NCBI RefSeq assembly: GCF_014138605.1
Contig: NZ_JACJHX010000003.1
Span: forward strand, 186,001-250,000
Length of the DNA: 64,000 nucleotides
From: Peribacillus huizhouensis
GTDB lineage: Bacteria > Bacillota > Bacilli > Bacillales > DSM-1321
Direction of reading: 5' to 3'
Shown: positions 17,620 to 27,618 of the stretch, piece after piece
Position numbering within the stretch: position 1 is the first letter of the stretch
Layout: the number at the start of each line of letters is the position of its first letter
Notes under the pieces: generated by a model
What the model was told of the DNA's origin: nothing
Database searches by the model: none
What the model saw: only the letters and a program-made list of their open reading frames with translations
Made by a program: the position numbers and the translations under genes

Positions 17620-18042
17620 TCTATACGATTACTTATATACTTGATTTTCGATACCGTTCTTTACCATGTCATTTTTGGTAAATCAGGATAAATAAGATTA
17701 CAATATCACTCGATTTGGCGGTTACCTCACAATTATTATGTGAGTTGTCTTGTTTTTTATTGGATGACTAAAATCACATCATTTCTAAGAAATCATGTAT
17801 TTGGAGTCTTTTCCGGTTTCTAATACATAACAAACAGAGCATCCAAAAACTAATCAAAACTCAATTTCAGCTGAAACTTGGGTCCTTCCCAATTACATGA
17901 AGACCCTATTTACCGAATAATAGATTTACTTTTCACGATCTACCCTTTAGGTTAATGACTCAACATACTATAAATTGTATACGTTAAATACTATAAAAAC
18001 AGTAAATACTACAATAAATAAGTATTGTTGGAGTGGTTAGTT

Positions 18043-18765
18043 ATGTCTGATTTTATGGAAATTATTGTGAGGACCATTTTTGCTTTTTTTCTTTTTATGG
18101 TTATTGCCAATTTCTTAGGGAAGCAAACCTTATCACGAATGACCTTACATCATTTTACTGCAACGGTAACTTTTGGTTCAATTACAGCTAATCTTGCTTT
18201 CAATCTTCGTAACGAAGCCTGGCAAGTGGCGACTGCGATGATCACCTTTTTTTGCATTGCCTTTTCATTGTCGATTATTACTTTAAAAAGCAGAAAAGCA
18301 AGGAAATGGTTATCTGGTAAACCAACTATAATTATTGAGGACGGAAAAATTTTAGAAGAAAATTTAAGACTGCTTCGTTATACATTGGATACGTTAAATC
18401 ACGCTTTACGACAAAAAGATGTATTTGATATTCAAGAAGTACAATATGCTGTAGTTGAGCCAAATGGTGAAATATCGCTTCTTAAGTACCCTCCATACCG
18501 TTATGTGACAAAAGAAGATCTTAACATTTTCATAAAAGAGGGCAACCATTTTCCTATTGAACTTATTATGGAAAAACAGATATTGGACAAAAATTTAGAT
18601 AATAATGGATTAACGAAAGACTGGTTATTAAGTGAACTAACAAAGAGGGGATTAACGGTTACTAGCGTATTTTATGCTGTGAAAGGAACGAATGGTCAAT
18701 TGTATTTTGATGTTTACAATGACCGTCTTACTTCACCAATCGATAATGAAACCGGACATCGTTAA
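18043..18765 (+). CDS. DUF421/YetF-family membrane protein
   Basis: A 240-residue protein of the YetF/YrbG/YdfR family. Three membrane helices at the N-terminus (about 1-75) are followed by two soluble domains with IIIEDGKILEENLR and DIQEVQYAVVEPNGEISLL. Members occur in many copies in bacilli, and some are spore membrane proteins; the molecular function is unsettled. I chose the ATG at 18043, which has GGAGTGG upstream; an in-frame TTG 18 bp earlier overlaps that site. Monocistronic. Confidence 0.88.
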   Translation: MSDFMEIIVRTIFAFFLFMVIANFLGKQTLSRMTLHHFTATVTFGSITANLAFNLRNEAWQVATAMITFFCIAFSLSIITLKSRKARKWLSGKPTIIIEDGKILEENLRLLRYTLDTLNHALRQKDVFDIQEVQYAVVEPNGEISLLKYPPYRYVTKEDLNIFIKEGNHFPIELIMEKQILDKNLDNNGLTKDWLLSELTKRGLTVTSVFYAVKGTNGQLYFDVYNDRLTSPIDNETGHR

Positions 18766-18877
18766 TTATGTGAATTTGCACTTTACTTTAACAAAAACCT
18801 TTAAATTACTAATTATTGACATGCACTTATGGTAAATTGTTCTTATTGATATCGTACATATTTGGAGATGGATACTT

Positions 18878-19063
18878 TTGTATATCATAAAGTTAAGAAT
18901 GGTATGGATAATTCCTAATGTACTTTGTTACTTAATATTTGTTGGCTTGAATAAATTATATGATCAAGTAAATGATGAGCAAATTAAGCAAACAGCCATG
19001 GAATTGATTGAAACTGAAGAAGATAGCAAATATCGTAAGAAGGATCTGTCTGTATGGAAATAA
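18878..19063 (+). CDS. small protein with N-terminal hydrophobic segment
   Basis: A 61-residue frame starting at TTG with GGAGATGG upstream. A hydrophobic stretch (about 8-26) is followed by a charged tail. A clear terminator lies 30 bp after the stop, which supports transcription of this region. No family recognised. Confidence 0.45.
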   Translation: MYIIKLRMVWIIPNVLCYLIFVGLNKLYDQVNDEQIKQTAMELIETEEDSKYRKKDLSVWK

Positions 19064-19093
19064 CAGATCCTATCCCCTATTACGGGAAAGTCG

Positions 19094-19119
19094 AAGCTGT
19101 CTTTTGGGCAGCTTTTTTT
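19094..19119 (+). terminator. rho-independent terminator
   Basis: AAGCTGTC / GGCAGCTT stem with loop TTTT, followed by a run of T. Confidence 0.8.
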
Positions 19120-19276
19120 GTATGAAGGACAGGGGGCCGGGCTAATCATTCAAGTCTACTAAGAATTGATATTCATGGTGTAACCAATAAAAAAATATGC
19201 GACAGTATAGTGGAAGGAAGGCTCGGTATACAAAAATTAGTCAAATAAATAAAAATCGTAGAAAGGCGTATATCAA

Positions 19277-19747
19277 ATGAAATTTAAGTATACAGTTTGT
19301 TTTTTAAAACAAGGTAATAGAATTCTCATGTTAAATCGAGAAAAAGCACCGATAATGGGTATTTGGAACGGCGTTGGTGGAAAAATTGAGGGCGATGAAT
19401 CTCCAGTACAAGCTGCACTTCGCGAGGTGTGGGAAGAAACAGGAATTCGATTAAACCATTTTTTCTCTGAAGGAGTAGTAAAATGGACGACTTCAAATGG
19501 TTCAGTTGATGGCATCCATGTGTTTCTTGCTGTAATAGACCAATCTTTAGACTATCCTACACCAATAAAGACTAGAGAAGGAATTCTAGATTGGAAAAAA
19601 ATCGATTGGATTTTGGATTCAAATAATCTTGGCATCCCAGAAAAGGTACCTCACTACTTACCATTATTAATAAATGATGAAGGATACCATGATTTTCATT
19701 ATGAAGCTGGGAGCATCATATATGAAAAAAGCGAGAGTAGAGAGTGA
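19277..19747 (+). CDS. NUDIX hydrolase, MutT-like
   Basis: A 156-residue enzyme with a complete Nudix box, GGKIEGDESPVQAALREVWE then ETGI (G-x5-E-x7-REUxEExGU). The fold and context fit 8-oxo-dGTP diphosphatase-type MutT proteins (GIWNGVGGK), but other nucleotide substrates are possible. AGAAAGGCG lies before the ATG. It stands alone and ends at a strong terminator. Confidence 0.88.
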   Translation: MKFKYTVCFLKQGNRILMLNREKAPIMGIWNGVGGKIEGDESPVQAALREVWEETGIRLNHFFSEGVVKWTTSNGSVDGIHVFLAVIDQSLDYPTPIKTREGILDWKKIDWILDSNNLGIPEKVPHYLPLLINDEGYHDFHYEAGSIIYEKSESRE

Positions 19748-19798
19748 ATAAATCTTCTGACCACAATGAGTGAAAAATTATGCTATTAAGTGAATAAA

Positions 19799-19842
19799 AG
19801 TCGAACACATATTGTCAGGACTACTATGTGCTCGACTTTTTT
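19799..19842 (+). terminator. rho-independent terminator
   Basis: AGTCGA-x-CACATA pairs with TATGTG-x-TCGACT over a 13-nt loop, followed by seven T. Confidence 0.85.
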
Positions 19843-19856
19843 TAGTTTATTCCTCA

Positions 19857-19946
19857 TTAACGTGCAGTAAAATCCATGGTTGCCTCAGGTGCAGAAATAG
19901 GATCATCAGCTGTAAATAATAAAGATTTTAAAAAAACTCCCCTTGT
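19857..19946 (-). pseudogene. possible 3' remnant of a coding region
   Basis: The minus strand reads LLFTADDPISAPEATMDFTA then R-stop. It looks protein-like but lacks a start, a ribosome binding site and any upstream continuation. Family unknown. The rest of 19748-20120 contains only the terminator and the SigD-like promoter. Confidence 0.22.
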
Positions 19947-20025
19947 TTAACTACTTGCCTACAATCGTCGCATACCAATTAATTTAACACTGGAAATAGA
20001 TTACTAATTATTTTTGAAAGCACTC

Positions 20026-20052
20026 TAAAAGTATTGCAAATGTAGACGATAA
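20026..20052 (+). promoter_or_regulatory. candidate SigD promoter of chemoreceptor gene
   Basis: TAAA, 15-nt spacer, GACGATAA: seven of eight bases match the SigD -10 consensus GCCGATAA. It lies 69 bp before the start of a methyl-accepting chemotaxis protein gene, the expected target class. Confidence 0.65.
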
Positions 20053-20120
20053 AAATAAAGGTATTGTTAAGCTGGTTTTTGAATATTTCAAATTTCAACA
20101 ATTAAATAGGGGGCATATAT

Positions 20121-22106
20121 ATGAAAAAAACTAAAGATACCAAGTTTCGTTTTAGCTTGAGGAAGAAATTAATAATAGTGTTTTTAATCATTTTATTAGT
20201 ACCAAGTTTTTCAATAGCTATATTCTCTTATCAAAGTTCGCAAAATAATTTAGATCAACAAATGATAGAGACGGCGCAAAAAGATGTAGGGATCATTAAT
20301 CATTCAGTAGAGCAATTCATTCGTTCACATATAGAAAATGTCAATTATTTAGCAAATTCAGTTGTCATTTCTAATATTGTCGAAGATGATGATTTTCAAA
20401 TGAGAAGATTGCTAGATACAATACAGAGCGATAAAGCAGATGTTGAACAAACATTTATAGCAACAGAGAACGGGCAATTTATTAATTCGCCGTCTACAGT
20501 AAAAAATCCACCTGGTTATGATCCAAGAGTGCGACCTTGGTATCAGGATGCGATGGCTAATAAGGGTCAGATACTTATTACAGATCCACGCGTATCGCTA
20601 GCGACTAAACAAGTCGTCATTACGATAGCCAAAGCAACGACCGATGGAAAAGGGGTTGTTGCTGTTGATCTTAAATTGGGGAGTTTTATCAATTTAGTCA
20701 ATCAAATCAAAATTGGCAAACAAGGTTATTTATATGTAATCGATAAGAATAATCATTATATTACCCACCCGAAGATTGAGGTTGGCACAAAAGTAGAAGA
20801 CGGTTTGTCTAAAAAATTGCAAGCGGCTCAATCAGGCAAGTTTAATTATGTAGCAAATGGGGAGTCGAGGAAATTAGCGTTTTCAACGAGTGAATTAACA
20901 GGTTGGAAAATTGTCGGCAGTATGAATCAAAGTGAAGTAGCTGATGCAGTTAAACCTATTTTAAAAACAACATTAATCGTCATAAGTATTTCGATTATAC
21001 TTGGAGGCTTATTGATTTTCTTCATCATTCGCTCAATGATTCGTCCAATTACTGAGCTAGTCGGGGCGGCGAATAATTTGAGTCAAGGCGATTTAAGTGT
21101 TCAAATCAAGTCGAAATCGCAGGATGAAATCGGTTATTTAGCGACAGCGTTTGAGCAGATGAGAAAGGGCCTTAATAAGGTCATTTTGGAGGTACGGGAA
21201 AAATCAAGTACACTAGCAGCATCTTCGGAACAATTAAATGCTAGTACAGAACAGAATACATCGGCAACAGAACAAATTTCTTCATCGATTCAGGAAGTTG
21301 CTGCAGGTATGGAGAGTCAGTCTAACCAGATTGAACAAAGTTCAAGAATGGCTGGAGATATGTCAGCATCGATTCAATATATTGCTGCTAGTTCAAAAGA
21401 GGTTTCACAAACAGCAGCTAATGCATCATCGGCTGTTGCAGTAGGAAACAAAGCGATTGAAACAACTATTGGACAAATGGAATACATTAAGAAAACAGTA
21501 AATGAATTATCAAGCAGTATCCAAGTTTTAGGTAGCCATTCACAAGAAATTAGTAAAATTGTAGATGTTATTACAAATATAGCCGATCAAACAAATTTAC
21601 TTGCGTTGAATGCAGCGATTGAGGCGGCTAGGGCAGGAGAGCATGGCAAAGGATTTGCTGTTGTTGCAGATGAAGTACGTAAACTTGCAGAACAATCGGC
21701 ACAATCAACTGATCAAATTAGACAAATGATTGGATCGATTCAGAATGAAACAGCAAATGCGGTAAAATCAATGGAATCAGGAACAGTGGAAGTAGACAAA
21801 GGAATTGAAGTAGTCAGCGATGCAGGTTCATCGTTTACGGAAATTACAGGTTTCTTCAATACCATATCGGAACAAATCGAACAAGTCACATCTAAAATCC
21901 AGGATATTTCTACTGGTACGGAACAATTTGTTTACACTTTTGAAGCAGTTGCAAAAGTAGCAGACGCAACAGCAGGTGGCGCTCAAAATGTTTCAGCATC
22001 TACACAAGAACAATTAGCTTCTATGGAAGAAATCAGAAGTTCTGCGACTTCTTTATCACAAATCGCCGAGGAATTGCAGGATATTGTACAGCAATTTAAA
22101 CTGTAA
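20121..22106 (+). CDS. methyl-accepting chemotaxis protein with dCache sensor
   Basis: A 661-residue chemoreceptor, the size of B. subtilis McpA/McpB. TM1 at about 16-37, extracellular dCache-type domain about 38-275 ([17 protein letters not shown]), TM2 about 278-303, HAMP about 304-357, then a long signalling coiled coil with the conserved hairpin tip region [20 protein letters not shown] then [10 protein letters not shown]. Such dCache receptors often bind amino acids or organic acids; the ligand is not predictable. A SigD-like promoter and a free-standing arrangement fit a motility regulon member. AGGGGGC precedes the ATG. Confidence 0.95.
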   Translation: MKKTKDTKFRFSLRKKLIIVFLIILLVPSFSIAIFSYQSSQNNLDQQMIETAQKDVGIINHSVEQFIRSHIENVNYLANSVVISNIVEDDDFQMRRLLDTIQSDKADVEQTFIATENGQFINSPSTVKNPPGYDPRVRPWYQDAMANKGQILITDPRVSLATKQVVITIAKATTDGKGVVAVDLKLGSFINLVNQIKIGKQGYLYVIDKNNHYITHPKIEVGTKVEDGLSKKLQAAQSGKFNYVANGESRKLAFSTSELTGWKIVGSMNQSEVADAVKPILKTTLIVISISIILGGLLIFFIIRSMIRPITELVGAANNLSQGDLSVQIKSKSQDEIGYLATAFEQMRKGLNKVILEVREKSSTLAASSEQLNASTEQNTSATEQISSSIQEVAAGMESQSNQIEQSSRMAGDMSASIQYIAASSKEVSQTAANASSAVAVGNKAIETTIGQMEYIKKTVNELSSSIQVLGSHSQEISKIVDVITNIADQTNLLALNAAIEAARAGEHGKGFAVVADEVRKLAEQSAQSTDQIRQMIGSIQNETANAVKSMESGTVEVDKGIEVVSDAGSSFTEITGFFNTISEQIEQVTSKIQDISTGTEQFVYTFEAVAKVADATAGGAQNVSASTQEQLASMEEIRSSATSLSQIAEELQDIVQQFKL

Positions 22107-22136
22107 CATAGGCAAGTGAACATATAGGAAGACTTG

Positions 22137-22255
22137 AAGAGGTAGCCTTATAAAAGTATGACCTCACATCTACACAATCGTTTATTAAGAAATAATACTA
22201 ATAAACGATTGTGTAGATGTGAGGTTCTGGACTTTTTGTTATGGGGCTGCCTCTT
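22137..22255. repeat. long two-tier hairpin after chemoreceptor gene
   Basis: An inner perfect 27-bp inverted repeat (22161-22187 with 22199-22225, starting ACCTCACATCTACACAATCG) with an 11-nt loop is enclosed by outer arms AAGAGGTAGCC/GGCTGCCTCTT (one mismatch). It may end the transcript. The outer layout resembles hairpins at 26.75 and 54.66 kb. Confidence 0.7.
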
Positions 22256-22468
22256 TATGTATAGATTGAGAACATCATGTCGTTTCAATGAAGTGCACTT
22301 TGAAAAAGATAGAAAATAATGTTTCAAATGGTATTAAATGAAGATAATAATAATCAAACAAAGCAGCTGAAAGATTAGGCATAAACAGGCTAACTTTAAA
22401 CTTTGTCGAAAGAATTGTTTCAATATTAAACAGTATAATATTTTTTGAGATAAAATAATTAAAAACTG

Positions 22469-22515
22469 TTGCATTTGAAAACGGTTTATCTTAATATAAT
22501 GATTGCGAACATTAT
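22469..22515 (+). promoter_or_regulatory. promoter region of the D-threonate-type operon
   Basis: A cre-like site TTGAAAACGGTTTATC (22475-22490) overlaps a weak promoter (TTGCAT 22469, TAATAT 22492). Immediately downstream is an inverted repeat ATAATG-N8-CATTAT (22496-22515), a possible operator for a specific regulator. Catabolite repression is inferred. Confidence 0.45.
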
Positions 22516-22551
22516 TATATATAATTTAAGTTTCAAAAAGGGGTTAATAGA

Positions 22552-23523
22552 ATGAGGATTAAAGCAACACTAGATCGTGTTCCAGGAGGAATGATGGTTG
22601 TTCCGTTATTACTAGCTGCAACTATCAACACATTTTTTCCTGGCATATTAAGAATTGGTGGCTTTACAGAAGCATTATTTGTAAATAGTGCCAGTGCATT
22701 AATTGCTTTATTCCTATTAATAGCAGGTACTCAAATCACATTTAAAACAGCCGGTTCTTCTGTTGGTAAAGGTGTAACACTTTTAGTTTTTAAATGGGTA
22801 CTCGGCTCTTTAGTCGGTCTCCTTGCTTTTTGGCTTGCGGACGATAATGGATTATTTTTAGGCTTAGCACCATTAGCTATTATTGCTGCTATGACGAATT
22901 CAAACGGTGGCCTTTATATTGCTCTTGCTGGTCAATATGGGAAAGAAGATGACAAAGCTGCTTATCCATTTTTAGCATTAAGTGATGGACCATTTTTAAC
23001 AATGGTTGCCTTATCCATTTTTGGTACTATGGGCTTCGCCAATGGTATGTTCTCGCCAATGTCTTTCGTTGCTGTATTACTTCCATTAATTATCGGTATT
23101 GTTATCGGGAACTTAGACCCGGAAATGGGAGACTTCTTAAATAAAGGTAGCGACAAGCTAGTTCCTTTCTTTGCTTTTTCTCTAGGTATGGGAATCGACT
23201 TTAGTGCCATTATTAAAGGTGGAATTAGTGGTATTTTCCTTGGTGTCATTACTGTTGCACTAACTGGTGGAATTGGGTACTTACTTTTCAAATGGATTGG
23301 TTGGAATCCGATTGTTGGTGCTTCTGAAGGTTCAACAGCTGGAAACGCAGTTGGAACGCCGATTGCAATTGTTGCTGCCAATGCATCATTTGAACCAATT
23401 GCAGAACTAGCAACTGTTCAAATTGCAGCAAGTGTTGTAACAACTGCTATATTATTACCGCTGTTTATCGGGTTCTTAGCAAAACGATTAGATAAAAAAG
23501 CCGTAATGGCTAAAGCTAGTTAA
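22552..23523 (+). CDS. 2-keto-3-deoxygluconate permease family (KdgT)
   Basis: A 323-residue membrane carrier with about ten helices and the KdgT pattern (PGGMMVVPLLLAATINTFFP, GMGIDFSAIIKGG, GSTAGNAVGTP). Characterised members import 2-keto-3-deoxygluconate by proton symport. Here it heads an operon with a four-carbon acid-sugar kinase and a PdxA-type dehydrogenase, so it more probably imports D-threonate or a related four-carbon sugar acid. The gap to the kinase gene is 94 bp with no terminator. AAAAAGGGG precedes the ATG. Confidence 0.88.
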   Translation: MRIKATLDRVPGGMMVVPLLLAATINTFFPGILRIGGFTEALFVNSASALIALFLLIAGTQITFKTAGSSVGKGVTLLVFKWVLGSLVGLLAFWLADDNGLFLGLAPLAIIAAMTNSNGGLYIALAGQYGKEDDKAAYPFLALSDGPFLTMVALSIFGTMGFANGMFSPMSFVAVLLPLIIGIVIGNLDPEMGDFLNKGSDKLVPFFAFSLGMGIDFSAIIKGGISGIFLGVITVALTGGIGYLLFKWIGWNPIVGASEGSTAGNAVGTPIAIVAANASFEPIAELATVQIAASVVTTAILLPLFIGFLAKRLDKKAVMAKAS

Positions 23524-23617
23524 AAGGTTATTAGAACTAATATCGTTGAAAAGTAAGAGCGTTATAATTTCTCTCTTCTTTTAAAATGATAAATTGTATT
23601 TTCGGAGGAGATCGATT

Positions 23618-24907
23618 ATGAAATTAGCTATCATCGCAGATGATTTGACTGGTGCCAATGATAGTGGGGTTCAATTAGCTCGTCACGGTTTAAAAACGAC
23701 TGTTTTATTTGATATGGACGAAACAAGCGTTAATAATTATGAAGCTGTTGTTTTTGATACGGATAGTCGTTCGATCGATCGAAAAGAAGCATACGAAAAA
23801 GTGAAACAAATAGCAGAGTTTCTCAAAAATGCTGGTTTTAAAAATATTTTCAAAAAACTCGATTCAACAATGAGGGGAAATATTGGTGCAGAAATTGACG
23901 CGGTATATGAGGTTATGAAACCTGATTTCGTCATGATTGCACCTGGCTATCCTAAAAACAATCGAACGATTCTCCAATCTACACACTATTTAAAAGGTGT
24001 TCCATTAGGAGAAACAGAGATTGCAAAAGATCCTAAAACACCTATAACACAATCATATTTACCCGAACTTTTAAAAGAACAAACGAAACATCCAATTGGA
24101 ACGATTACAGTTGACGACTTAGAACAAGGGGAACAATTTGTTCACGAAAAAATTAAGGATTATTTCCAAAAAGAAATAACATACCTTATCATTGATTCAA
24201 CGGAAGAACATCATCTTAAACAAATTTTGGATTACACTAAAGAATTAGCCTATCAATTTACTTGGGTCGGTTCTGCTGGGATTGCCAATTATCTTCCTGA
24301 CTACTATGGTATCCCAAAAAAGGATCAAGAATTGGCTATTCATACAAACACGAATCCAACACTTACGGTTGTTGGTAGTGTGAATAAAAACTCTAGAGCA
24401 CAGATGAAGGTGCTGTTAGAAAAAACAAATGTCTACGCAATCCCATTCGAATCCTATAAAGCGATTGCTGAGGATACGGAAAGAACAAGTGAAATCAGAA
24501 GAGTCTACCACGAAGCCATGCAAAAAGCAGAAGAGGGACTAGATGTTTTGATCTATTCCACAGGTGAAAAAGAAGATATTGAGAAAGCATGGAGTACTGG
24601 AGAATTAAAAGGACTTAGCCATACTGAAATTAGCAATGAAATAGTAAAAGCAATAGGTGCGGTTTGTTCTGTGCTCTTAGAATCAGGAATTTTCACAGGT
24701 GTTACGATGACTGGTGGAGATACGGCAAAACAAATCTGTACTTTATGGGATGTCAAAGGTTTTGAATTACTAGACGAACTTGAAATAGGTGTTCCTATTT
24801 CTAAGTTTTTAGGGAATGATAACATTTATGTAGTCACTAAAGCTGGTGGTTTTGGTGCAGAAGATGTTTTCATTAATGCAATAAAAAAATTAAAGGGGGA
24901 AAAATGA
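23618..24907 (+). CDS. dtnK: four-carbon acid sugar kinase, D-threonate kinase-like
   Basis: A 429-residue DUF1537-family kinase. The N-terminal half has LAIIADDLTGANDSGVQLA and KKLDSTMRGNIG; the C-terminal nucleotide-binding half has GVTMTGGDTAKQIC and TKAGGFGAED. Known members (DtnK, OtnK, LtnK) phosphorylate D-threonate, 3-oxo-tetronates or L-threonate. The pairing with a PdxA-like gene points to D-threonate: the two enzymes convert it to dihydroxyacetone phosphate and CO2. The ATG at 23618 has CGGAGGAG at ideal distance; the longer frame from 23594 is not needed. Four bases separate it from the next gene. Confidence 0.85.
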   Translation: MKLAIIADDLTGANDSGVQLARHGLKTTVLFDMDETSVNNYEAVVFDTDSRSIDRKEAYEKVKQIAEFLKNAGFKNIFKKLDSTMRGNIGAEIDAVYEVMKPDFVMIAPGYPKNNRTILQSTHYLKGVPLGETEIAKDPKTPITQSYLPELLKEQTKHPIGTITVDDLEQGEQFVHEKIKDYFQKEITYLIIDSTEEHHLKQILDYTKELAYQFTWVGSAGIANYLPDYYGIPKKDQELAIHTNTNPTLTVVGSVNKNSRAQMKVLLEKTNVYAIPFESYKAIAEDTERTSEIRRVYHEAMQKAEEGLDVLIYSTGEKEDIEKAWSTGELKGLSHTEISNEIVKAIGAVCSVLLESGIFTGVTMTGGDTAKQICTLWDVKGFELLDELEIGVPISKFLGNDNIYVVTKAGGFGAEDVFINAIKKLKGEK

Positions 24908-24910
24908 ATT

Positions 24911-25906
24911 ATGAAACCAATTATCGGAATTACTATGGGAGACGCTGCAGGAATTGGTCCTGAAATTATCGTTAAATCACTTAATCACAAGGAAGTATAT
25001 GACAACTGTAACCCATTGGTTATCGGGGATGCAAAAATTTTAGAAAAAGTCAGCCCGATTGTTGATTCAAAAGCAACAATCAATATGATTAAAGATCCTT
25101 CAGAAGCTAAATTTGAATATGGAACAATTGATGTAATCGATTTAGATCTTTTACCAGTTGACCAACCTTTCGGAGAAGTTTCAGCTGCTGCTGGAGATGC
25201 TGCATTCCAATATTTGGCTAAATCAATCGAGTTAGCAAAAGAACAAAAAATTGATTCAATCTGTACAGCTCCTTTGAATAAAGAAGCGTTGCATAAAGGT
25301 GGTCACATCTACCCAGGACACACTGAAATTCTTGCTGATTTAACAGATACAGAAGATTTCTCAATGATGTTAACAACTCCTAACTTAAGAGTAATCCATT
25401 TAACAACACATATGGGATTAATTGAAGCGATTGAAAGCATCAACCCAGAAAGAACTTATAAAGTTGTTAAATTAGCACATGATACATTATCAAAAGCTGG
25501 CTTTGACAATCCTAGAATCGCGGTTTGTGGTATTAACCCACATGCTGGTGAAAATGGTTTGTTTGGTAATGGCGAAGAAGAAGAAAAATTAATGCCTGGT
25601 ATTGAACAAGCGAAAGCTGAAGGAATCAATGTAACTGGTCCACTTCCAGCTGATACATTATTCTTCAGAGCTGGCAGAGGCGATTTTGATGTTGTCGTTG
25701 CTTGCTATCATGACCAAGGACATGCTCCAGTAAAAGTAATGGGCATTGAAGAAGGCGTTAATATTACAGTTGGCTTAAAAGGCGGCATTATTAGAACGTC
25801 TGTTGACCACGGTACAGCATTTGATATTGCTGGTAAAAACATCGCGGATGATAAAAGTATGTTAGCCGCTATTAGATCAGCGATTGAATTAGCACCTAAA
25901 AGATAA
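24911..25906 (+). CDS. pdxA2: PdxA2-type 4-phospho-D-threonate dehydrogenase
   Basis: A 331-residue NAD-dependent metal enzyme of the PdxA family. The three metal-binding His are visible in YPGHTEILA, NPHAGENGLF and YHDQGHAPVK, together with the start IGITMGDAAGIGPEI. In pyridoxal synthesis PdxA oxidises 4-phosphohydroxy-L-threonine, but bacilli make PLP by PdxST and do not need it. Next to a DtnK-like kinase the expected reaction is oxidation and decarboxylation of 4-phospho-D-threonate. AAAGGGGGAAAAATGAATT precedes the ATG, overlapping the kinase end. Confidence 0.88.
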   Translation: MKPIIGITMGDAAGIGPEIIVKSLNHKEVYDNCNPLVIGDAKILEKVSPIVDSKATINMIKDPSEAKFEYGTIDVIDLDLLPVDQPFGEVSAAAGDAAFQYLAKSIELAKEQKIDSICTAPLNKEALHKGGHIYPGHTEILADLTDTEDFSMMLTTPNLRVIHLTTHMGLIEAIESINPERTYKVVKLAHDTLSKAGFDNPRIAVCGINPHAGENGLFGNGEEEEKLMPGIEQAKAEGINVTGPLPADTLFFRAGRGDFDVVVACYHDQGHAPVKVMGIEEGVNITVGLKGGIIRTSVDHGTAFDIAGKNIADDKSMLAAIRSAIELAPKR

Positions 25907-25940
25907 AAAACTTCCATCAGTGGATACTGAGGATACGTGT

Positions 25941-25988
25941 AAACTCTAAAACGTGTAGAATATTCTATTCGTTTTAGAGTTTTTTTGT
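25941..25988 (+). terminator. operon terminator
   Basis: AAACTCTAAAACG pairs perfectly with CGTTTTAGAGTTT, followed by a T run. It ends the D-threonate-type operon. Confidence 0.88.
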
Positions 25989-26163
25989 GGAATACTTTAT
26001 TTGTCTTTCCTTATTTTGTGAAAGCGAACTACTATTATTTGTTAGGGTAAGATGAATATTGGGGTAGTTAAGTAGATAGAGGGAATAGAAATGCCATAAT
26101 AGAATTAAACAACTCCTCAAAAAAGAACCTCACTAGTAAGTAAGGTCTAAAGTAGCCGATCGA

Positions 26164-26358
26164 TTATAACAAGGTGGATAGAAGCGATACTTTTTTATAT
26201 AACGCAAAAACTTCTTTATTTTGCACTTCCCCTGCCTGATTGATTTGCCCTTCCATATCGATCATTAAATCAGCCAATTGTAGAGCTTTTTGTCTGTCAG
26301 AAATATTGCTGCTGCGAATGATCGATTCGTACTTTTCATTGTACTCAGCTAGTGTCAT
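26164..26358 (-). CDS. small helical protein of unknown function
   Basis: A 64-residue charged, probably helical protein (EKYESIIRSSNISDRQKALQ). AAGGAGGAC sits at ideal distance from the ATG, so expression is likely. No domain recognised. It stands alone; the 3' side faces the dtnK-pdxA2 terminator. Confidence 0.65.
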   Translation of the reverse strand: MTLAEYNEKYESIIRSSNISDRQKALQLADLMIDMEGQINQAGEVQNKEVFALYKKVSLLSTLL

Positions 26359-26746
26359 TTTATAAGTCCTCCTTAAAGTGATTTAACTCGTATTTAAATC
26401 TTCATTTGTTTATCCGAGGTATGTGTTCATGTTACTTTTATAAGGCTAGCAATCAGCTATTTGTTGTACTTTCATGTATTAATATAAGTATTTCAGTCAT
26501 TATAGATTGTTTTTTTATGCTACTTGCCATACTAGTACCCGTTTTATAAACTAGTGAAGTTTATCGGGCTGAACGAACATTATTTAATCTAGTATAGCAT
26601 GATTCCCCACTTACTTCAGTAATAAGGAAAAATGAATGGAATGATTTTCGACAAATTCATATTTGAATAATTCCATTGGTTATTACAAGGTGAATGGATA
26701 TAGAGGAGGAGAAAAGGACCTCTAGCTTTTGAAAGAGGAGAGAAAG

Positions 26747-26836
26747 AAAGGGCCTCCCCGCAGCTCTAAATTCAGTATAAAATAAGTGTTATGAAACACT
26801 ACCACCTGATTTAGAGTGACGAGGTCAGCCCCTTTT
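26747..26836. repeat. long imperfect hairpin with GGTCAGCCCC arm
   Basis: Left arm AAAGGGCCTCCCCGCAGCTC and right arm ending GACGAGGTCAGCCCCTTTTT pair imperfectly; the centre has CTAAATTCAG/CTGATTTAG. It is the likely terminator of the DUF5342 gene and resembles the hairpins at 22.1 and 54.7 kb. The rest of 26359-26858 shows no gene. Confidence 0.55.
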
Positions 26837-26858
26837 TACAAATTTTTCAATATGAGGT

Positions 26859-27527
26859 TTACTGCTGATTTTCAAACAATAGCTTTACTTTAAAGTCTTG
26901 GTAGATGTGGTTCTGCATCAAGTCAAACACTTTTGATTCCAAATCTTGAAGATCGTCTTCTTCGAGATTTTGTTTAGGTTGAGGGTGAAACCACTGAATG
27001 CCATCATCGTGAAAAATACCATGATAATGATCGCCTTCAAAGCTTAGCGTAAACTGTTGCCGTTCATGAATTTGATCTTCAAACAACGGTTTAATTTTAA
27101 AATCTTGATTAATGTGGGTTTGCATCAAGTCAAACACTTTCGACTCCAAAACTTTAATATCCTCTTCAGCAAGCTTAGTATGCGGTTGAGGATGAAACCA
27201 CTGAATCTCTTCATTGTGGAAAATCCCTTGGTATGTGTCCCCTTTGAAGTTTAATATAAATTGCTGACGTTCATGAACTTGATCCTTAAACATTGGTTTT
27301 ATTTTTAAATTTTGATGGATATGCTCTTGCATTAAATCATATATGTTGGCTTCCAAATTTTTTAGAACTTCTTCAGCAAGTTTAGTATGCGGATGAGGAT
27401 GAAACCACTGAATGTTGTCATCGTGGAAAATCCCTTGATAAGTAGCCCCTTCAAAGCTAAGTGTAAATTGCTGACGTTCATGAATTTGATCTTTAAACAA
27501 TGTTTTAACTTTAAAATTTTGGATCAT
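26859..27527 (-). CDS. DUF5342 (YheE-like) protein with three tandem repeats, copy A
   Basis: A 222-residue soluble protein built of three ~70-residue units plus a 14-residue stub of a fourth. Each unit has F-K-x-LF-DQ-HERQQF-L, then YQGIFHDD-IQWFHP-P, then a helical LES-V-DLM. B. subtilis YheE is about one such unit; its function is unknown. A paralogue with the same architecture lies at 48.2 kb. Each copy has a PepSY gene upstream, but here that gene is broken. AGGAGG precedes the ATG. His- and Trp-rich WFHPQP segments might bind metal or a cell-surface ligand; that is speculation. Confidence 0.85.
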   Translation of the reverse strand: MIQNFKVKTLFKDQIHERQQFTLSFEGATYQGIFHDDNIQWFHPHPHTKLAEEVLKNLEANIYDLMQEHIHQNLKIKPMFKDQVHERQQFILNFKGDTYQGIFHNEEIQWFHPQPHTKLAEEDIKVLESKVFDLMQTHINQDFKIKPLFEDQIHERQQFTLSFEGDHYHGIFHDDGIQWFHPQPKQNLEEDDLQDLESKVFDLMQNHIYQDFKVKLLFENQQ

Positions 27528-27618
27528 ATTAAAAACCTCCTAAAATTTTTTATTCCGTTTGGCACAATTTAATGTAAGTAGAAGAGAAAGGTAAGTAATG
27601 ACTAAATCACCTTCGTAG

